This document shows positions 37,311 to 46,288 of a stretch of DNA of 64,000 nt, one piece after another. The notes under the pieces were generated by a model, which had not been told where the DNA came from, did not search any database, and was given only the letters and a program-made list of their open reading frames with translations. A program made the translations under genes and the position numbers. This stretch comes from Calditrichota bacterium. Lineage in GTDB: Bacteria > Zhuqueibacterota > Zhuqueibacteria > Zhuqueibacterales > Geothermadaptataceae. Numbering within the stretch: position 1 is the first letter of the stretch; the number at the start of each line of letters is the position of its first letter. The stretch covers positions 952,740-1,016,739 of the forward strand of contig QQUE01000007.1 of NCBI GenBank assembly GCA_008501765.1. Reading direction: 5' to 3'.

Positions 37311-40300
37311 TTACACACCCACGCCCAACTCAGCTTTCATCTTTCTCGATTTGGCTTTTTTTCGGCTGCCTTTGAGGTCATCGAGAACAGCGATGAGACA
37401 GGGAATCACAAAAAGCGTTAAAATCGTGGATACCAACAATCCGTAAAGAATGACATTGGCCAGCGGCGACCACATTGAAGATTGGCCACCAATGCCGATG
37501 GCCATCGGAATCAGACCGGAAATTGTGGTTAATGAAGTCAACAAAATGGGACGCAACCGCAAACGGCCGCTATTGATAATACTGCGCCAGTACTGCTGCG
37601 GCGTGGTATTTTTACCAGAGCGGCGTTTATTCATAAAATCAATCATAACAATGGCATCGTTGACCACAATTCCAGCGAGAGCGATAAATCCAAACATGGC
37701 GATAATGCTGAACTGGTTGCCAGAAAAGAGAAGACCGAGCATGGCGCCAATCAGCGCAAAAGGAACCGTGGTGAGGATGACCAACGGCTGCGAATAGGAA
37801 TTGAACTGGGTTCCCAGAATGAGAAAAATAAGAATAAGGCTGAGACCAAAAAGCACACCGATATTTTTGAAGGAGTCCATAAATTCTTCAAACTGGCCCC
37901 CGATTTTGAAAGTCACACCCTGGAACTTATCTTCCAATTTTGGAAATATTTTATTTAAATTCAGGTTGACCACATCTAACGAAGTCCTGGTTTTGTCTGC
38001 TTCTCCAAAATAGCGACTTAAGCTTGGGAAACTTAATACTAAACTCTTTTTAATGCTCTCCCAACCTTTAATCTCGTTTATGTTACCACTAACCAAAATC
38101 GTTCGTTTTTGGTCAAACCGGTTAATCGCTGTCGGGCCGGGTGATATATCGAAGCGCACCATGTCGCGCATGGCAACGGTTTGCCCGGCATTATTGGTGA
38201 GCCGCAAGTTGAGTACATCATCGACCGAGGAACGATTTTGGCTGTTGTATTTCACGATCACCTCAACTTCATCATCGCCATCGCGATATTCGGTGGCCTC
38301 AGCGCCATCAAAAGCATAGCGCACATTTCTCGCCACGTATTGCGTGTTAAATCCATAAATTGCCGCTTTTTCTTCGTCGACAATTATACGGATTTCCTGT
38401 TTGCCGGGAGGAAAATTATCGGTTACATCTTTTGTACCTTCCATTTTGCGGATGGAATCCTGCAAGGCCAGTGATGCTTGTTTAATTTCTTCAAAATAGC
38501 GGCCTTGCACTTTGACTGAAATCGGCTTGCCAACCGGCGGTCCCCCCGAGATTTTTTCCAGTTCGACTGAAATTGGCCCACTGATATATTCAATTCGGCT
38601 ACGCAAATCTTCGAGAATGGCGTCGATGCTGATATCCCGTTCCTCTTTCGGAACTGTCTGCAACCGGATTTGAGCGACATTTTTGCGTGTCACCCATTCT
38701 TCGTTGCCCTGTAAAAGCCCAACATTCGTCACCACGTCCTGCACAAAATCGCCGCGCATTTCCAGGGCTTCCGTTTCAAATTTGCGCATAATCCGATCCG
38801 TTTCTTCGAGGCTGGTTCCTTCTGGAAATCGGACTAAAACATTAAACTGGTCAAAATCCTCGTCTCCGTACATGTTCACACCGATGAGTGGAATAATTCC
38901 GAATGAGCTGATCCAAACGACGACCAGCAAAACGAGAACGATGTAGCGGCGGCGTAAAATCCGCACAAGCAACCGGCTATAGGCTTTGCGCATGCGAATA
39001 AAAAATTTCTTTTCTCCTTTTAAAAAGGATTTTGATTTAATGGTCCAGTCGGCATAATGGGAGGGCAATAGGAAAAAAGCTTCGAACATGGACGCAAGCA
39101 AAGCCAGGGCAAAAACAATGGGAATGATGCGCATAAATTTCCCCATAATTCCCGGCAAGAGAATAAGGGGTAAAAAGGCGGCGATATTTGTTCCAATTGA
39201 GGCGAGAATCGGCGTCGCCACCTCCATCGTACCTTTGACTGCGGCCTCGACGGAATTATAGCCCATTAAACGGTAACGGTGGCAATTTTCCAGCACAATG
39301 ATGGCATCATCGACGATTATTCCCAGCACCATCACGAGAGCAAAAAGCGTGTTTCCGTTAAAACTGTAGCCAACGGCATTGAGCAAGATAAATGTGATGA
39401 AAAACGAAATCGGGATGCCGAGGGAAGCCAACAAGGCGTTGCCCTTGCCGAGAAAAATGTAGAGCACGATGAGAATCAAAATCATTCCGGTGATGGCATT
39501 GTTCCGCAGCACATTCATTGTTCTGGTGATGTAAATCGAATTGTCATTTGTAAAACTGAAAGTGATGCCATCCGGCACTATTTTTTCATATTGCTGGATC
39601 ACATTTTTAATTTCGTCGATCACATCCATCGAATTGGCTTCGGCGTTTTTTGAGATGGAAAATGTGATGGAGTTGGTACCGTTGAGGCGTGAAAGAATGG
39701 TCAACTCGGCGCGCCGGTCATTTACTACAGCCACGTCTTTAATTTTAACAAAGTTTTCCCCAAATCCGCCGCGGCCTGACAGGCGGGACGTTCTGATTAT
39801 CGTATTTTCAATTTCTTCGATAGACTGGTATTCGCCGAGGGATCGAATCAAATATTCGGTTTTCCCGATGCTGATATTGCCACCGGGAATGTTAAGATTG
39901 CGCATGCCGAGGGACATGATTATTTGATCAAAAGTGATGTCCAAACCATTCATTTTAGCCGGATCCACCTCAACCCAGATTTCTCGCTCGGCGAGGCCGG
40001 AAACCTGAACTTTGGCCACGCCGGTTAAATCGAGCAAATCTTCTTCGAGCTCATCGGCAATTTTTTGTGCATTATCCTCCGGAATCGAATAGGCCATATT
40101 GATGGTGATGACAGGGTAAAAGTCACCGCTGCCAAAATCGTCAATAATCGGCTCTTCAGTCCCGTCCGGCAATGTGACTTTGTCGATTTCAGCCTTGAGA
40201 TCGGTAAACTTTTCCCGAAACTCACCATCGGACATATCTTCAAATTTAATGAGTACAAATGCCAGGCCTTCCGCAGCTGTTGATTGTATCTCACTGATCT

Positions 40301-40526
40301 TGTCGACATCCTGAATTTCAGATTCAATGGGATCGATGATCAAGCTTTCGACCTCGGTTGGCGAGGCGCCGGGGTAAAAAATATTCACGAAGACCCAATT
40401 AAAACTCACTTCCGGGTTTAGCTCGGTTGGCATTTGATAAAGCGAAATTCCACCAAAAAGAAAAAGGCCGATCATCAGAAGATTGACCAGCACGGAATTT
40501 TTTACTGAAAATTGTGCTATATTCAT
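37311..40526 (-). CDS. RND efflux transporter permease (HAE1/AcrB family)
   Basis: This inner-membrane pump of about 1071 residues starts MNIAQFSVKNSVLVNLLMIG. It has the expected 12-helix layout with two large periplasmic loops. TM4 carries the proton-relay aspartates in ALVMVLGIIVDDAIIVLEN, and a second copy of the motif reads GIVVNDAIVMIDFMNKR in the C-terminal half. It exports drugs or other hydrophobic compounds with the adaptor and TolC-type proteins encoded upstream. Start: the ATG at 40526 fits better than the TTG at 40538. A vapBC module separates it from the adaptor gene. Confidence 0.95.
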   Translation of the reverse strand: MNIAQFSVKNSVLVNLLMIGLFLFGGISLYQMPTELNPEVSFNWVFVNIFYPGASPTEVESLIIDPIESEIQDVDKISEIQSTAAEGLAFVLIKFEDMSDGEFREKFTDLKAEIDKVTLPDGTEEPIIDDFGSGDFYPVITINMAYSIPEDNAQKIADELEEDLLDLTGVAKVQVSGLAEREIWVEVDPAKMNGLDITFDQIIMSLGMRNLNIPGGNISIGKTEYLIRSLGEYQSIEEIENTIIRTSRLSGRGGFGENFVKIKDVAVVNDRRAELTILSRLNGTNSITFSISKNAEANSMDVIDEIKNVIQQYEKIVPDGITFSFTNDNSIYITRTMNVLRNNAITGMILILIVLYIFLGKGNALLASLGIPISFFITFILLNAVGYSFNGNTLFALVMVLGIIVDDAIIVLENCHRYRLMGYNSVEAAVKGTMEVATPILASIGTNIAAFLPLILLPGIMGKFMRIIPIVFALALLASMFEAFFLLPSHYADWTIKSKSFLKGEKKFFIRMRKAYSRLLVRILRRRYIVLVLLVVVWISSFGIIPLIGVNMYGDEDFDQFNVLVRFPEGTSLEETDRIMRKFETEALEMRGDFVQDVVTNVGLLQGNEEWVTRKNVAQIRLQTVPKEERDISIDAILEDLRSRIEYISGPISVELEKISGGPPVGKPISVKVQGRYFEEIKQASLALQDSIRKMEGTKDVTDNFPPGKQEIRIIVDEEKAAIYGFNTQYVARNVRYAFDGAEATEYRDGDDEVEVIVKYNSQNRSSVDDVLNLRLTNNAGQTVAMRDMVRFDISPGPTAINRFDQKRTILVSGNINEIKGWESIKKSLVLSFPSLSRYFGEADKTRTSLDVVNLNLNKIFPKLEDKFQGVTFKIGGQFEEFMDSFKNIGVLFGLSLILIFLILGTQFNSYSQPLVILTTVPFALIGAMLGLLFSGNQFSIIAMFGFIALAGIVVNDAIVMIDFMNKRRSGKNTTPQQYWRSIINSGRLRLRPILLTSLTTISGLIPMAIGIGGQSSMWSPLANVILYGLLVSTILTLFVIPCLIAVLDDLKGSRKKAKSRKMKAELGVGV

Positions 40527-40656
40527 GGCATGGTCCAAATTAAAAAATTTTTGAGTTTTGCAGATTCGATTTTATATACGCCAAATTGAGAATATATACT
40601 TTGCTTTTTTCAACCTGATTTTTTTATTGCCTTTTATTGTGGCGATAATTATCATA

Positions 40657-40679
40657 TTGCACACGACAATAGTGTACAA
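40657..40679 (+). promoter_or_regulatory. Candidate VapB operator
   Basis: TTGCACAC and GTGTACAA form a near-perfect dyad around a 7-bp spacer, 22 bp before the antitoxin start. Ribbon-helix-helix antitoxins typically bind such palindromes and repress their own operon. No experimental support exists; position and symmetry are the evidence. Confidence 0.5.
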
Positions 40680-40701
40680 GACTAAAATACAGGAACAAGA
40701 T

Positions 40702-40923
40702 ATGTTAAAAAACATTACACTCAGTGCTGATGAAGAACTCATTAAGAAAGCACGTAAGAAGTCTCAAGCTGAACATATGACATTAAACGAAAATTTTCGC
40801 CGCTGGCTAAATAATTATGTTCATGCAGATTCATACAAGGCACACTACGAAGAGCTAATGAAATCATTAACCTATGCAAAACCCGGACAAAAATTTAGCA
40901 GGGATGAACTAAATGAGCGATAA
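40702..40923 (+). CDS. vapB: Antitoxin of a VapBC-type pair
   Basis: The 73-residue protein has an N-terminal ribbon-helix-helix-like segment (NITLSADEELIKKARKK, LNENFRRWL) and an acidic/polar C-terminus (GQKFSRDELNER), the usual toxin-binding tail. The ATG at 40702 is preferred over longer forms because AGGA lies nine bases upstream and the extension is unlike any antitoxin. It overlaps the toxin gene by 11 bp, the standard arrangement for translational coupling. Confidence 0.85.
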   Translation: MLKNITLSADEELIKKARKKSQAEHMTLNENFRRWLNNYVHADSYKAHYEELMKSLTYAKPGQKFSRDELNER

Positions 40924-41341
40924 GTTCTTCTTAGACACCAATATTTTGATCTATTCCTTTGATAGTACAAGTCCTGATAAACAGAGAGTAGCGCAAAATC
41001 TTATCGGTGCCGCACTTGGCACCTCAGGTGGCTGCATCAGCTATCAGGTTATTCAGGAATATTTAAATGTAGCTACACAAAAATTTCAAACACCGTTAAC
41101 AATAAATGATTGCAAGAATTACTTGACGAAAGTATTGGAACCGCTATGCGAAACGTTTCCAAGCGTAGAACTTTTCCACGCGGCTTTGGAAATAAAAGAG
41201 GGCTGGCACTATTCATTTTATGATTCACTCATTGTTTCAGCAGCGCTTATGGCCAATTGCACCATTTTATATTCAGAAGATTTACAGCACGAGCAACACA
41301 TAAAAAATCTACAAATCTTAAATCCGTTTGTGCTCTTCTAG
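40913..41341 (+). CDS. vapC: PIN-domain ribonuclease toxin, VapC-type
   Basis: The 142-residue PIN-domain protein has the acidic metal-binding residues in expected places: Asp8 in FFLDTNILIYSFD, Glu49 in VIQEYLN, Asp104 in SFYDSLIVSAAL and Asp123 in LYSEDLQ. VapC toxins cut tRNA or rRNA when the antitoxin is degraded. The gene ends 18 bp from the convergent adaptor gene of the efflux set, so the pair is wedged inside an efflux operon of opposite direction. Confidence 0.9.
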   Translation: MSDKFFLDTNILIYSFDSTSPDKQRVAQNLIGAALGTSGGCISYQVIQEYLNVATQKFQTPLTINDCKNYLTKVLEPLCETFPSVELFHAALEIKEGWHYSFYDSLIVSAALMANCTILYSEDLQHEQHIKNLQILNPFVLF

Positions 41342-41359
41342 TATCAGACGGAAAATATC

Positions 41360-42487
41360 TCAGTTTTCCGATTCAATCCATACCTTCGTTTCAACTCCCA
41401 GATTTTTCATCCCGACAACGACGATTTTATCGCCTTCTTCAAGACCGGAACCGACGATGACCTGTGAACCGATGTTTTCTGAAATTTGTACTGGCGCCAA
41501 TCGAGCGAGATCACCTTTGACAATATAAACATAATCGTCGCCGTTCTTTCTCACGATGGCATGGTCCGGAATAACCAGCTGACTATTTTTATCACCAATA
41601 CGTAACTCAATTCGGGCTGTCATGCCTGCACGAATGGCTAAATTTTCACTGTTTTTGATGTGCACTTCAGCCGTAAAAGCGCCCGTAGTTTCATCAGCTT
41701 GCGGTGAAATAAACTGAACCTTTCCGGAATAGGGATTGTTCTGTAACGCCGAAATCGTTGCGCGCACAGAACTACCCAGGGCAATTCGTGAAATGATCGC
41801 CTGAGGGATGCCAACTTCAACTTTGAGTGTGCTCAAATCAACAACCCGGTAGATCGGGTCGCCGGGATTGACCATGGTGCCAAGGTTGATATATTTTCGG
41901 GAAACCAGGCCGTCGATTGGGGAGGTCAGCCTGGTATCAAAAAATCGTTTTTTCATCGTGCTTAAATTGGCCATCGCTGACAGGTGATTGGCTTCCGCCG
42001 TTTTTACGGCAAGCACCGCATTTTGCCACGCCAGTTTCGAAATATCCTGATTCGCATAAAGTTCTTCGTCACTTTTCAAATTCAGTTTTGCAATTTCAAG
42101 ATTGGTTTCGGTCGACAGAACTTGTGAGATTGCTTGCCGGTATTGGCTCAAGGGAATGCGGTCATCAATGCGCGCCAGCGTATCGCGATGGCTGACTTGT
42201 TCGCCTAATTTTTTGTAAATCTTTTCAACTTTTCCAGATATTTCAGCCACGATTTCAACGGCGTGCAAGGGCTGCAGAACGCCAGTTAGAGGTACACTTT
42301 GCTCAATATTACCACGTTTGAGTGCCAGAACTTCAACGGGAACGCCGCGCCCTGAATTGCTGCTATTCGATTTTTCAACTTTCGCATTTGTCTCTGTATT
42401 TTCACCGGAATCACAGGAGGATAAAACAAGAAAAGAAATCAGTACAAAGATAAATCTCGTTTTAAAAATGCGTGTGGAGAAATTCAT
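41360..42487 (-). CDS. RND efflux periplasmic adaptor (membrane fusion protein)
   Basis: The 375-residue lipoprotein has a signal sequence with lipobox LSSC (Cys25), a flexible N/S-rich linker, then barrel-sandwich and beta-barrel elements (AEISGKVEKIYKKLGEQV; TSPIDGLVSRKYINLGTMV; IRAGMTARIEL) around a coiled-coil hairpin (about 115-185). It bridges the inner-membrane RND pump and the outer-membrane TolC-like protein. It lies downstream of the TolC-like gene, with the pump gene following after the vapBC insertion. Confidence 0.93.
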   Translation of the reverse strand: MNFSTRIFKTRFIFVLISFLVLSSCDSGENTETNAKVEKSNSSNSGRGVPVEVLALKRGNIEQSVPLTGVLQPLHAVEIVAEISGKVEKIYKKLGEQVSHRDTLARIDDRIPLSQYRQAISQVLSTETNLEIAKLNLKSDEELYANQDISKLAWQNAVLAVKTAEANHLSAMANLSTMKKRFFDTRLTSPIDGLVSRKYINLGTMVNPGDPIYRVVDLSTLKVEVGIPQAIISRIALGSSVRATISALQNNPYSGKVQFISPQADETTGAFTAEVHIKNSENLAIRAGMTARIELRIGDKNSQLVIPDHAIVRKNGDDYVYIVKGDLARLAPVQISENIGSQVIVGSGLEEGDKIVVVGMKNLGVETKVWIESEN

Positions 42488-42595
42488 TTCAGTGTCCTTT
42501 TATAGATAAATTTATAACCTTGGTATTGCCTGAATTAACAAATTTAGCTCCAACACTGTGAGCGATCTCAAATTTAAAAGAAAGCAAGTGAAGGT

Positions 42596-44008
42596 CTATT
42601 CGACGATTGCACCCAAACGCCCTAACAGATAGTAGAGCTCTACCATGCTGGAGATAAAATCATATTCTGCATTTATCGCATTTAACCGTGCATTTTGTGC
42701 GTTGAGTTTGGCGTCGATAAATTCAATATTTGAAACCAGATCCCGCTCTTTTTGCTGCGCCACAACTTTATAATTATGCTCGTTGTATTCCACTTCGACT
42801 TTTGTCAGTTCCCGCAACGTCCGCAAGTCCATCAATCGGTTTATTATTTCAGTTAAAATATGGCGGATATTTTTCAATTGATCCTGAAACAACTCTTCCG
42901 TTTTTTTATGCTCGTAATAGGCTGATTTCACCGAGGTCAAATTTTTAAAACCGGTGAAAAGCGGCACACTCAGGTTAATTGAAAAAACTTTTGGCGAATA
43001 GTCATCGAGTGCAAACGTGTTGTTTTCCTGCCAGGAATGCGAGTAGCTTGCCGTTACCTGCGGTAAATATGCCGCGTAGGAATTTTTATACAACAATCGG
43101 CTGATGTCTTCGTTTGCCCGCCCGGCCGCCAAAGCCGCATTGGCTGAGATCAATGCATCATCAGACAGCTGCACCATTTTCAATAAAGCATCCTCTGTCA
43201 AAATTGCGATCCGGTCACTTTCATTTTTTATTTGCGCGGGAATTTGATCAACTATTTCGATCTCCTCCTGCAAATCCATATTCAATAACCGGCGCAATAA
43301 ACTTTGATTTGTATGCAAGACGGTCCGGCTGGTAGCCACCTGACTTTTCTGCTGTTGATATTCTACTTTCCAGCGCAAAGCTTCGGTTTTTGAATAGCGG
43401 CCGGCGCCAAACAGACGCTCGGCTTTTTCGTAATTTAACTGGGATAATTCAAGATAATCGTGCTGCAATTTGAGAACATCAAGGCCTTTCAAAACATTCA
43501 AATAACTGCTGACCACCTGAAAGGTGATATTATCTTTCATCGAAGTACCATACTCTTCTGCCATGCGGACATTGGCGTTTGCAATGAACAAACCATTCAA
43601 TATCGCTGCATTGAACAAAGGAGCTGAAATATCAACCGAAGAAAAATAAGACGTTTGAAATACAGTTTGGGGGATTTCGACACTCTCCGGGATATTTGGG
43701 AAAAAGAGCCGGATATTTTGCCGAAAAAAATCGCGCAAAACATAAGTGCTGTCATCAATCCACGTATAGCGAGAATTGAGACTGATATCAGGTAACAGTT
43801 GCGACCAGGCATTTTTTCGATCCCACCCGGCTTTGCGCACGGCATATTGGTTAGCGCGAATTTGATTATTTTTGTGCAAAGCCCGTGCAATAGCCTCTTG
43901 CATAGAGATATGCTTTACTGCCCCGGAGGAAGTCTGCGCATTTGAATCTGTTACTATAAAACATCCACTGGCAAACACCATAATTGCCAATAAAACAAAA
44001 CTTTGCAT
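42596..44008 (-). CDS. TolC-family outer-membrane efflux protein
   Basis: The product of about 470 residues has a signal sequence (MQSFVLLAIMVFASGC, possibly a lipobox ending SGC; alternatively cleavage after SNAQ) and two halves of heptad-patterned helices with short strands, as in TolC/OprM. QEAIARALHKNNQIRANQ is the usual first OEP helix start. I use the ATG at 44008; a TTG at 44047 is also open. It forms the exit duct of the RND pump encoded downstream and is the first gene of the set. Confidence 0.88.
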   Translation of the reverse strand: MQSFVLLAIMVFASGCFIVTDSNAQTSSGAVKHISMQEAIARALHKNNQIRANQYAVRKAGWDRKNAWSQLLPDISLNSRYTWIDDSTYVLRDFFRQNIRLFFPNIPESVEIPQTVFQTSYFSSVDISAPLFNAAILNGLFIANANVRMAEEYGTSMKDNITFQVVSSYLNVLKGLDVLKLQHDYLELSQLNYEKAERLFGAGRYSKTEALRWKVEYQQQKSQVATSRTVLHTNQSLLRRLLNMDLQEEIEIVDQIPAQIKNESDRIAILTEDALLKMVQLSDDALISANAALAAGRANEDISRLLYKNSYAAYLPQVTASYSHSWQENNTFALDDYSPKVFSINLSVPLFTGFKNLTSVKSAYYEHKKTEELFQDQLKNIRHILTEIINRLMDLRTLRELTKVEVEYNEHNYKVVAQQKERDLVSNIEFIDAKLNAQNARLNAINAEYDFISSMVELYYLLGRLGAIVE

Positions 44009-44130
44009 TCGACCAGGAAATTGAAATGAGATAAGTTTTATCTTCAAAATATGACCCCGAATGACATGATTTTATGATTCTGTGAATGAGAAAATAAAAT
44101 TAAAACAAACTTAGCGCAAGTATTATTTAA

Positions 44131-44167
44131 CGGAAGTAGAAAATATACAGCAATTTATCTACTTCCG
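44131..44167. other. 10-bp perfect hairpin between TolC and propeller genes
   Basis: CGGAAGTAGA and TCTACTTCCG face each other across 17 bases between the end of the TolB-like gene and the start of the efflux set. There is no T-run, so it may be a regulatory or factor-dependent termination site. No partner sequence was identified. Confidence 0.4.
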
Positions 44168-44270
44168 ATGCTACATGAAAGTTGGAATGAAAAATAAGTT
44201 TGCAAAAACGCATTTGTCCAGCAATTCAATGAATTGTGTTACAAAAACGGCCCCAATATATCCATAAATT

Positions 44271-45212
44271 CTAGTTCATTTCTATAAATACCGGCGCTTG
44301 TTGATAAGAATAACTCGTATCGGTTATCACTTTCATCTCTTTGCTTCCCCAGTCCATAAGTCCAATATTGCAATGGGTCTGTTTTGCATCAAAAAGATCA
44401 ATGGCCAACCATTTTCCATCCGGGCTCCATGCGTGCCAGCCCTCATTCAGCGAATTATCAGTCAGTTTCCATTGCTTTTTTCCATCAGGTGTTACGGCAA
44501 AAAGACTATATGTTCCATTTTGTTTTGATTGATAGCTGATAAAATTTTCCGCCGTATTCCATATCGGTGGGCCAGCCTTGTAGGAATGCCATTCTGCTGT
44601 TGTATCATCCGCGGGGTAATGGGTTAATTGCTTTAGATTTTCTCCAGTTTCATCGATAATATACAGTTCATCCACGAATCCTTTTTCCCGTTTTGATTTT
44701 TTATTTGCACCACGAAAAACAATTTTCTTGCCATCAGGAGAAAAGCATGGATCACTATTGTACGGCAAACCTGTTGCAAATTTTCTGATAATTTTCCCAT
44801 CCAAATCAATAATATGAAACAGAGAATCAATGGATTGGTGCGGATTAACAATGAGCTCTTTGCCGTTTTTACGGCTACCAAACCAACTATCCCGCAGCCT
44901 CACATCAGAAATTTTTCGCACGTTATTTCCTTCACCATCCATTTCGTATAAAAAATAGAGCCTGTGGGTAGTGTCACGGTCGGAGATAAAAAATATTTTA
45001 TCCTTATGAGCATGATATACCCAATCGACGCCTTTCCATTTGGAAATATTTTTCTTGTTTCCGCCATCCAAATCCATCACAAAAATTTCGTAATTATCTG
45101 ATTTTTCATCGAAAAGAACGTTGTAAGCAATTTTATACTCCGGTGATTTCTGCGGCGTACAACCAATTGTGAGGATTAGAATAAGCGATTGTAAGATAAT
45201 TTTCACTTTCAT
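44271..45212 (-). CDS. TolB-like beta-propeller lipoprotein
   Basis: The 313-residue protein has a signal peptide with lipobox TIGC (Cys18) and PD40/TolB-type repeats (IFVMDLDGGNKKNIS, DPCFSPDGKKIVF, WSPDGKWLAIDLF). TolB-type propellers bind peptides or other proteins in the periplasm. No Pal, TolA or protease domain is near, so it is not the canonical TolB. A strong GGGAG ribosome site precedes the ATG. Its partner is unknown. Confidence 0.8.
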   Translation of the reverse strand: MKVKIILQSLILILTIGCTPQKSPEYKIAYNVLFDEKSDNYEIFVMDLDGGNKKNISKWKGVDWVYHAHKDKIFFISDRDTTHRLYFLYEMDGEGNNVRKISDVRLRDSWFGSRKNGKELIVNPHQSIDSLFHIIDLDGKIIRKFATGLPYNSDPCFSPDGKKIVFRGANKKSKREKGFVDELYIIDETGENLKQLTHYPADDTTAEWHSYKAGPPIWNTAENFISYQSKQNGTYSLFAVTPDGKKQWKLTDNSLNEGWHAWSPDGKWLAIDLFDAKQTHCNIGLMDWGSKEMKVITDTSYSYQQAPVFIEMN

Positions 45213-45452
45213 TGATCTCCCTCCTACTTTTTATTAAATCGTGTTACCACCCAAAAATTATTTTTGAGATAAACGCAAAGGAACGTTAAAAAATCCGTGC
45301 ATAAACCAGACGTGAAATAAGTATTTATAATGTAAATAATTATTTATTTAAAATCAGTAAATTGTTTTTCTCTGTGACTCCTTGCCGGTTTTGATTTAAA
45401 ACCATTTCAACTCACAACCTACTAATTGAGGCGATATTTTTTTTTAAACCAA

Positions 45453-45805
45453 TTCGCTCTGTTTAAGAAGCGGTATGAATTATCCAACAGCTTGGAATGA
45501 AATATTATTCAGGCAACAACTCTCACAAAGCCACGAAGCCCACAGAGTTTTATTTTTACTATCATTAACGTGAGTTCGATATAAGTAGAATTGGGCCAAA
45601 ATGAATTAATTATAGGATATAGTCCAAAGGCGTCCCGCCGGGGACAACGCACGAACCGCTCGGCGAGACGCCTTCGCTCTATTTTAATTATGCCTGGTAA
45701 AGAATGTTACAGCTTACATCGAACTCACGCTATCTTTAAGTCATTCTCTGTGGCTCTGGGAGAGAATTATATCAGGCTATAAATCAACTTATAATTTAAA
45801 CAGAA
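45453..45805. repeat. Probable degenerate family E element, hosting other repeats
   Basis: The left end TTCGCTCTGTTTAAGAAG matches the end of the element at 29745-30047. The right end TTTAAACAGAA is a shorter inverse, and CCAA lies next to both ends. Its interior differs and contains family H and family C sequence, so it is at best a composite. The right boundary is uncertain. Confidence 0.5.
45567..45731. repeat. MITE-like element, family C copy 2
   Basis: The 165-bp element has ends AACGTGAGTTCGATATAAG and CTTACATCGAACTCACGCT, similar flanks ATCATT and ATCTTT, and an internal hairpin (AAGGCGTCCCGCCGG ... CGGCGAGACGCCTTCG). It is an inverted copy of 25551-25714. Confidence 0.85.
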
Positions 45806-45837
45806 CCAACCAACTCCATTTCGTCATCAAAAAAGGG

Positions 45838-45865
45838 TTGACATTTAACTGAAAATTATTACATT
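45838..45865 (+). promoter_or_regulatory. Predicted promoter of the ars operon
   Basis: A consensus -35 box TTGACA (45838-45843) is followed after 16 bp by TACATT as a -10 candidate. The -10 box and expected start site overlap the ArsR operator palindrome, which would explain repression. It is a motif call without transcription data. Confidence 0.6.
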
Positions 45866-45883
45866 TCGTCATTACACGAAATG
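45862..45883 (+). promoter_or_regulatory. ArsR operator palindrome
   Basis: CATTTCGT and ACGAAATG form a perfect 8-bp inverted repeat with a 6-bp spacer, 10 bp before the arsR start codon. ArsR/SmtB repressors bind such imperfect dyads next to their own promoters and release them on binding arsenite. Confidence 0.72.
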
Positions 45884-45893
45884 AGATTGAAAA

Positions 45894-46238
45894 ATGCAAA
45901 ATATGATAAAAATTTTCAAAGCGCTTTCCGACAGCAATCGGATACGTATTTTAAAGATGCTGGAACTGCGGCAACTCTGCCTCTGTGAAATTAGGGAAGT
46001 TCTCAATCTGGCCAATTCGACAGTTTCAAAGCATCTGTCAATTTTACGAGAAGCCGAGCTCATAATTGATGAAAAAGAAGGGAAATGGGTCAATTTTTAT
46101 CTCAATCGTGAGCATAATAATGAATACACGCGCCATTTGGTTCCATTAATCCGGACATGGCTGCCGGCAGACGAGACAATTATGGAAGACCAAAAGAAAG
46201 TTAAATCAGTTGACCGTAACAAAATGTGTAATATCTAA
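45894..46238 (+). CDS. arsR: ArsR-family metalloregulatory repressor
   Basis: The 114-residue winged-helix protein has MIKIFKALSDSNRIRILKML, the recognition helix NSTVSKHLSILREAELI and wing residues (GKWVNFYLN). Cys29 and Cys31 in LCLCEIRE match the CxC arsenite site of classic ArsR, and Cys112 near the C-terminus could be the third ligand. It should repress the six-gene operon that follows and respond to trivalent arsenic or antimony. A palindromic operator lies immediately upstream. Confidence 0.9.
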   Translation: MQNMIKIFKALSDSNRIRILKMLELRQLCLCEIREVLNLANSTVSKHLSILREAELIIDEKEGKWVNFYLNREHNNEYTRHLVPLIRTWLPADETIMEDQKKVKSVDRNKMCNI

Positions 46239-46288
46239 AAAAACTTATCGCATCACTTCGCTGAATCACGAAACAAGAGATAAATAAA

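Larger units (their letters stand above)
45213..45837. other. Repeat-rich intergenic region with nested elements
   Basis: This gap lies between the divergent TolB-like and arsR genes. It holds the family E-like element (45453-45805), inside which family H-type sequence (CTCTCACAAAGCCACGAAG ... GAGAATTATATCAGGCT) and a family C element (45567-45731) are found. No gene is seen. The arsR promoter starts at its right edge. Confidence 0.65.

Noticed and set aside
40558..40923. 121-residue form of the antitoxin
   Set aside because: The N-terminal extension crosses the operator-like dyad and is hydrophobic; the ATG at 40702 has a proper ribosome site and gives a typical antitoxin length.
44271..45212. 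Canonical TolB of the Tol-Pal system
   Set aside because: It is shorter than TolB, is a lipoprotein and has no tolA, tolQ, tolR or pal neighbours.
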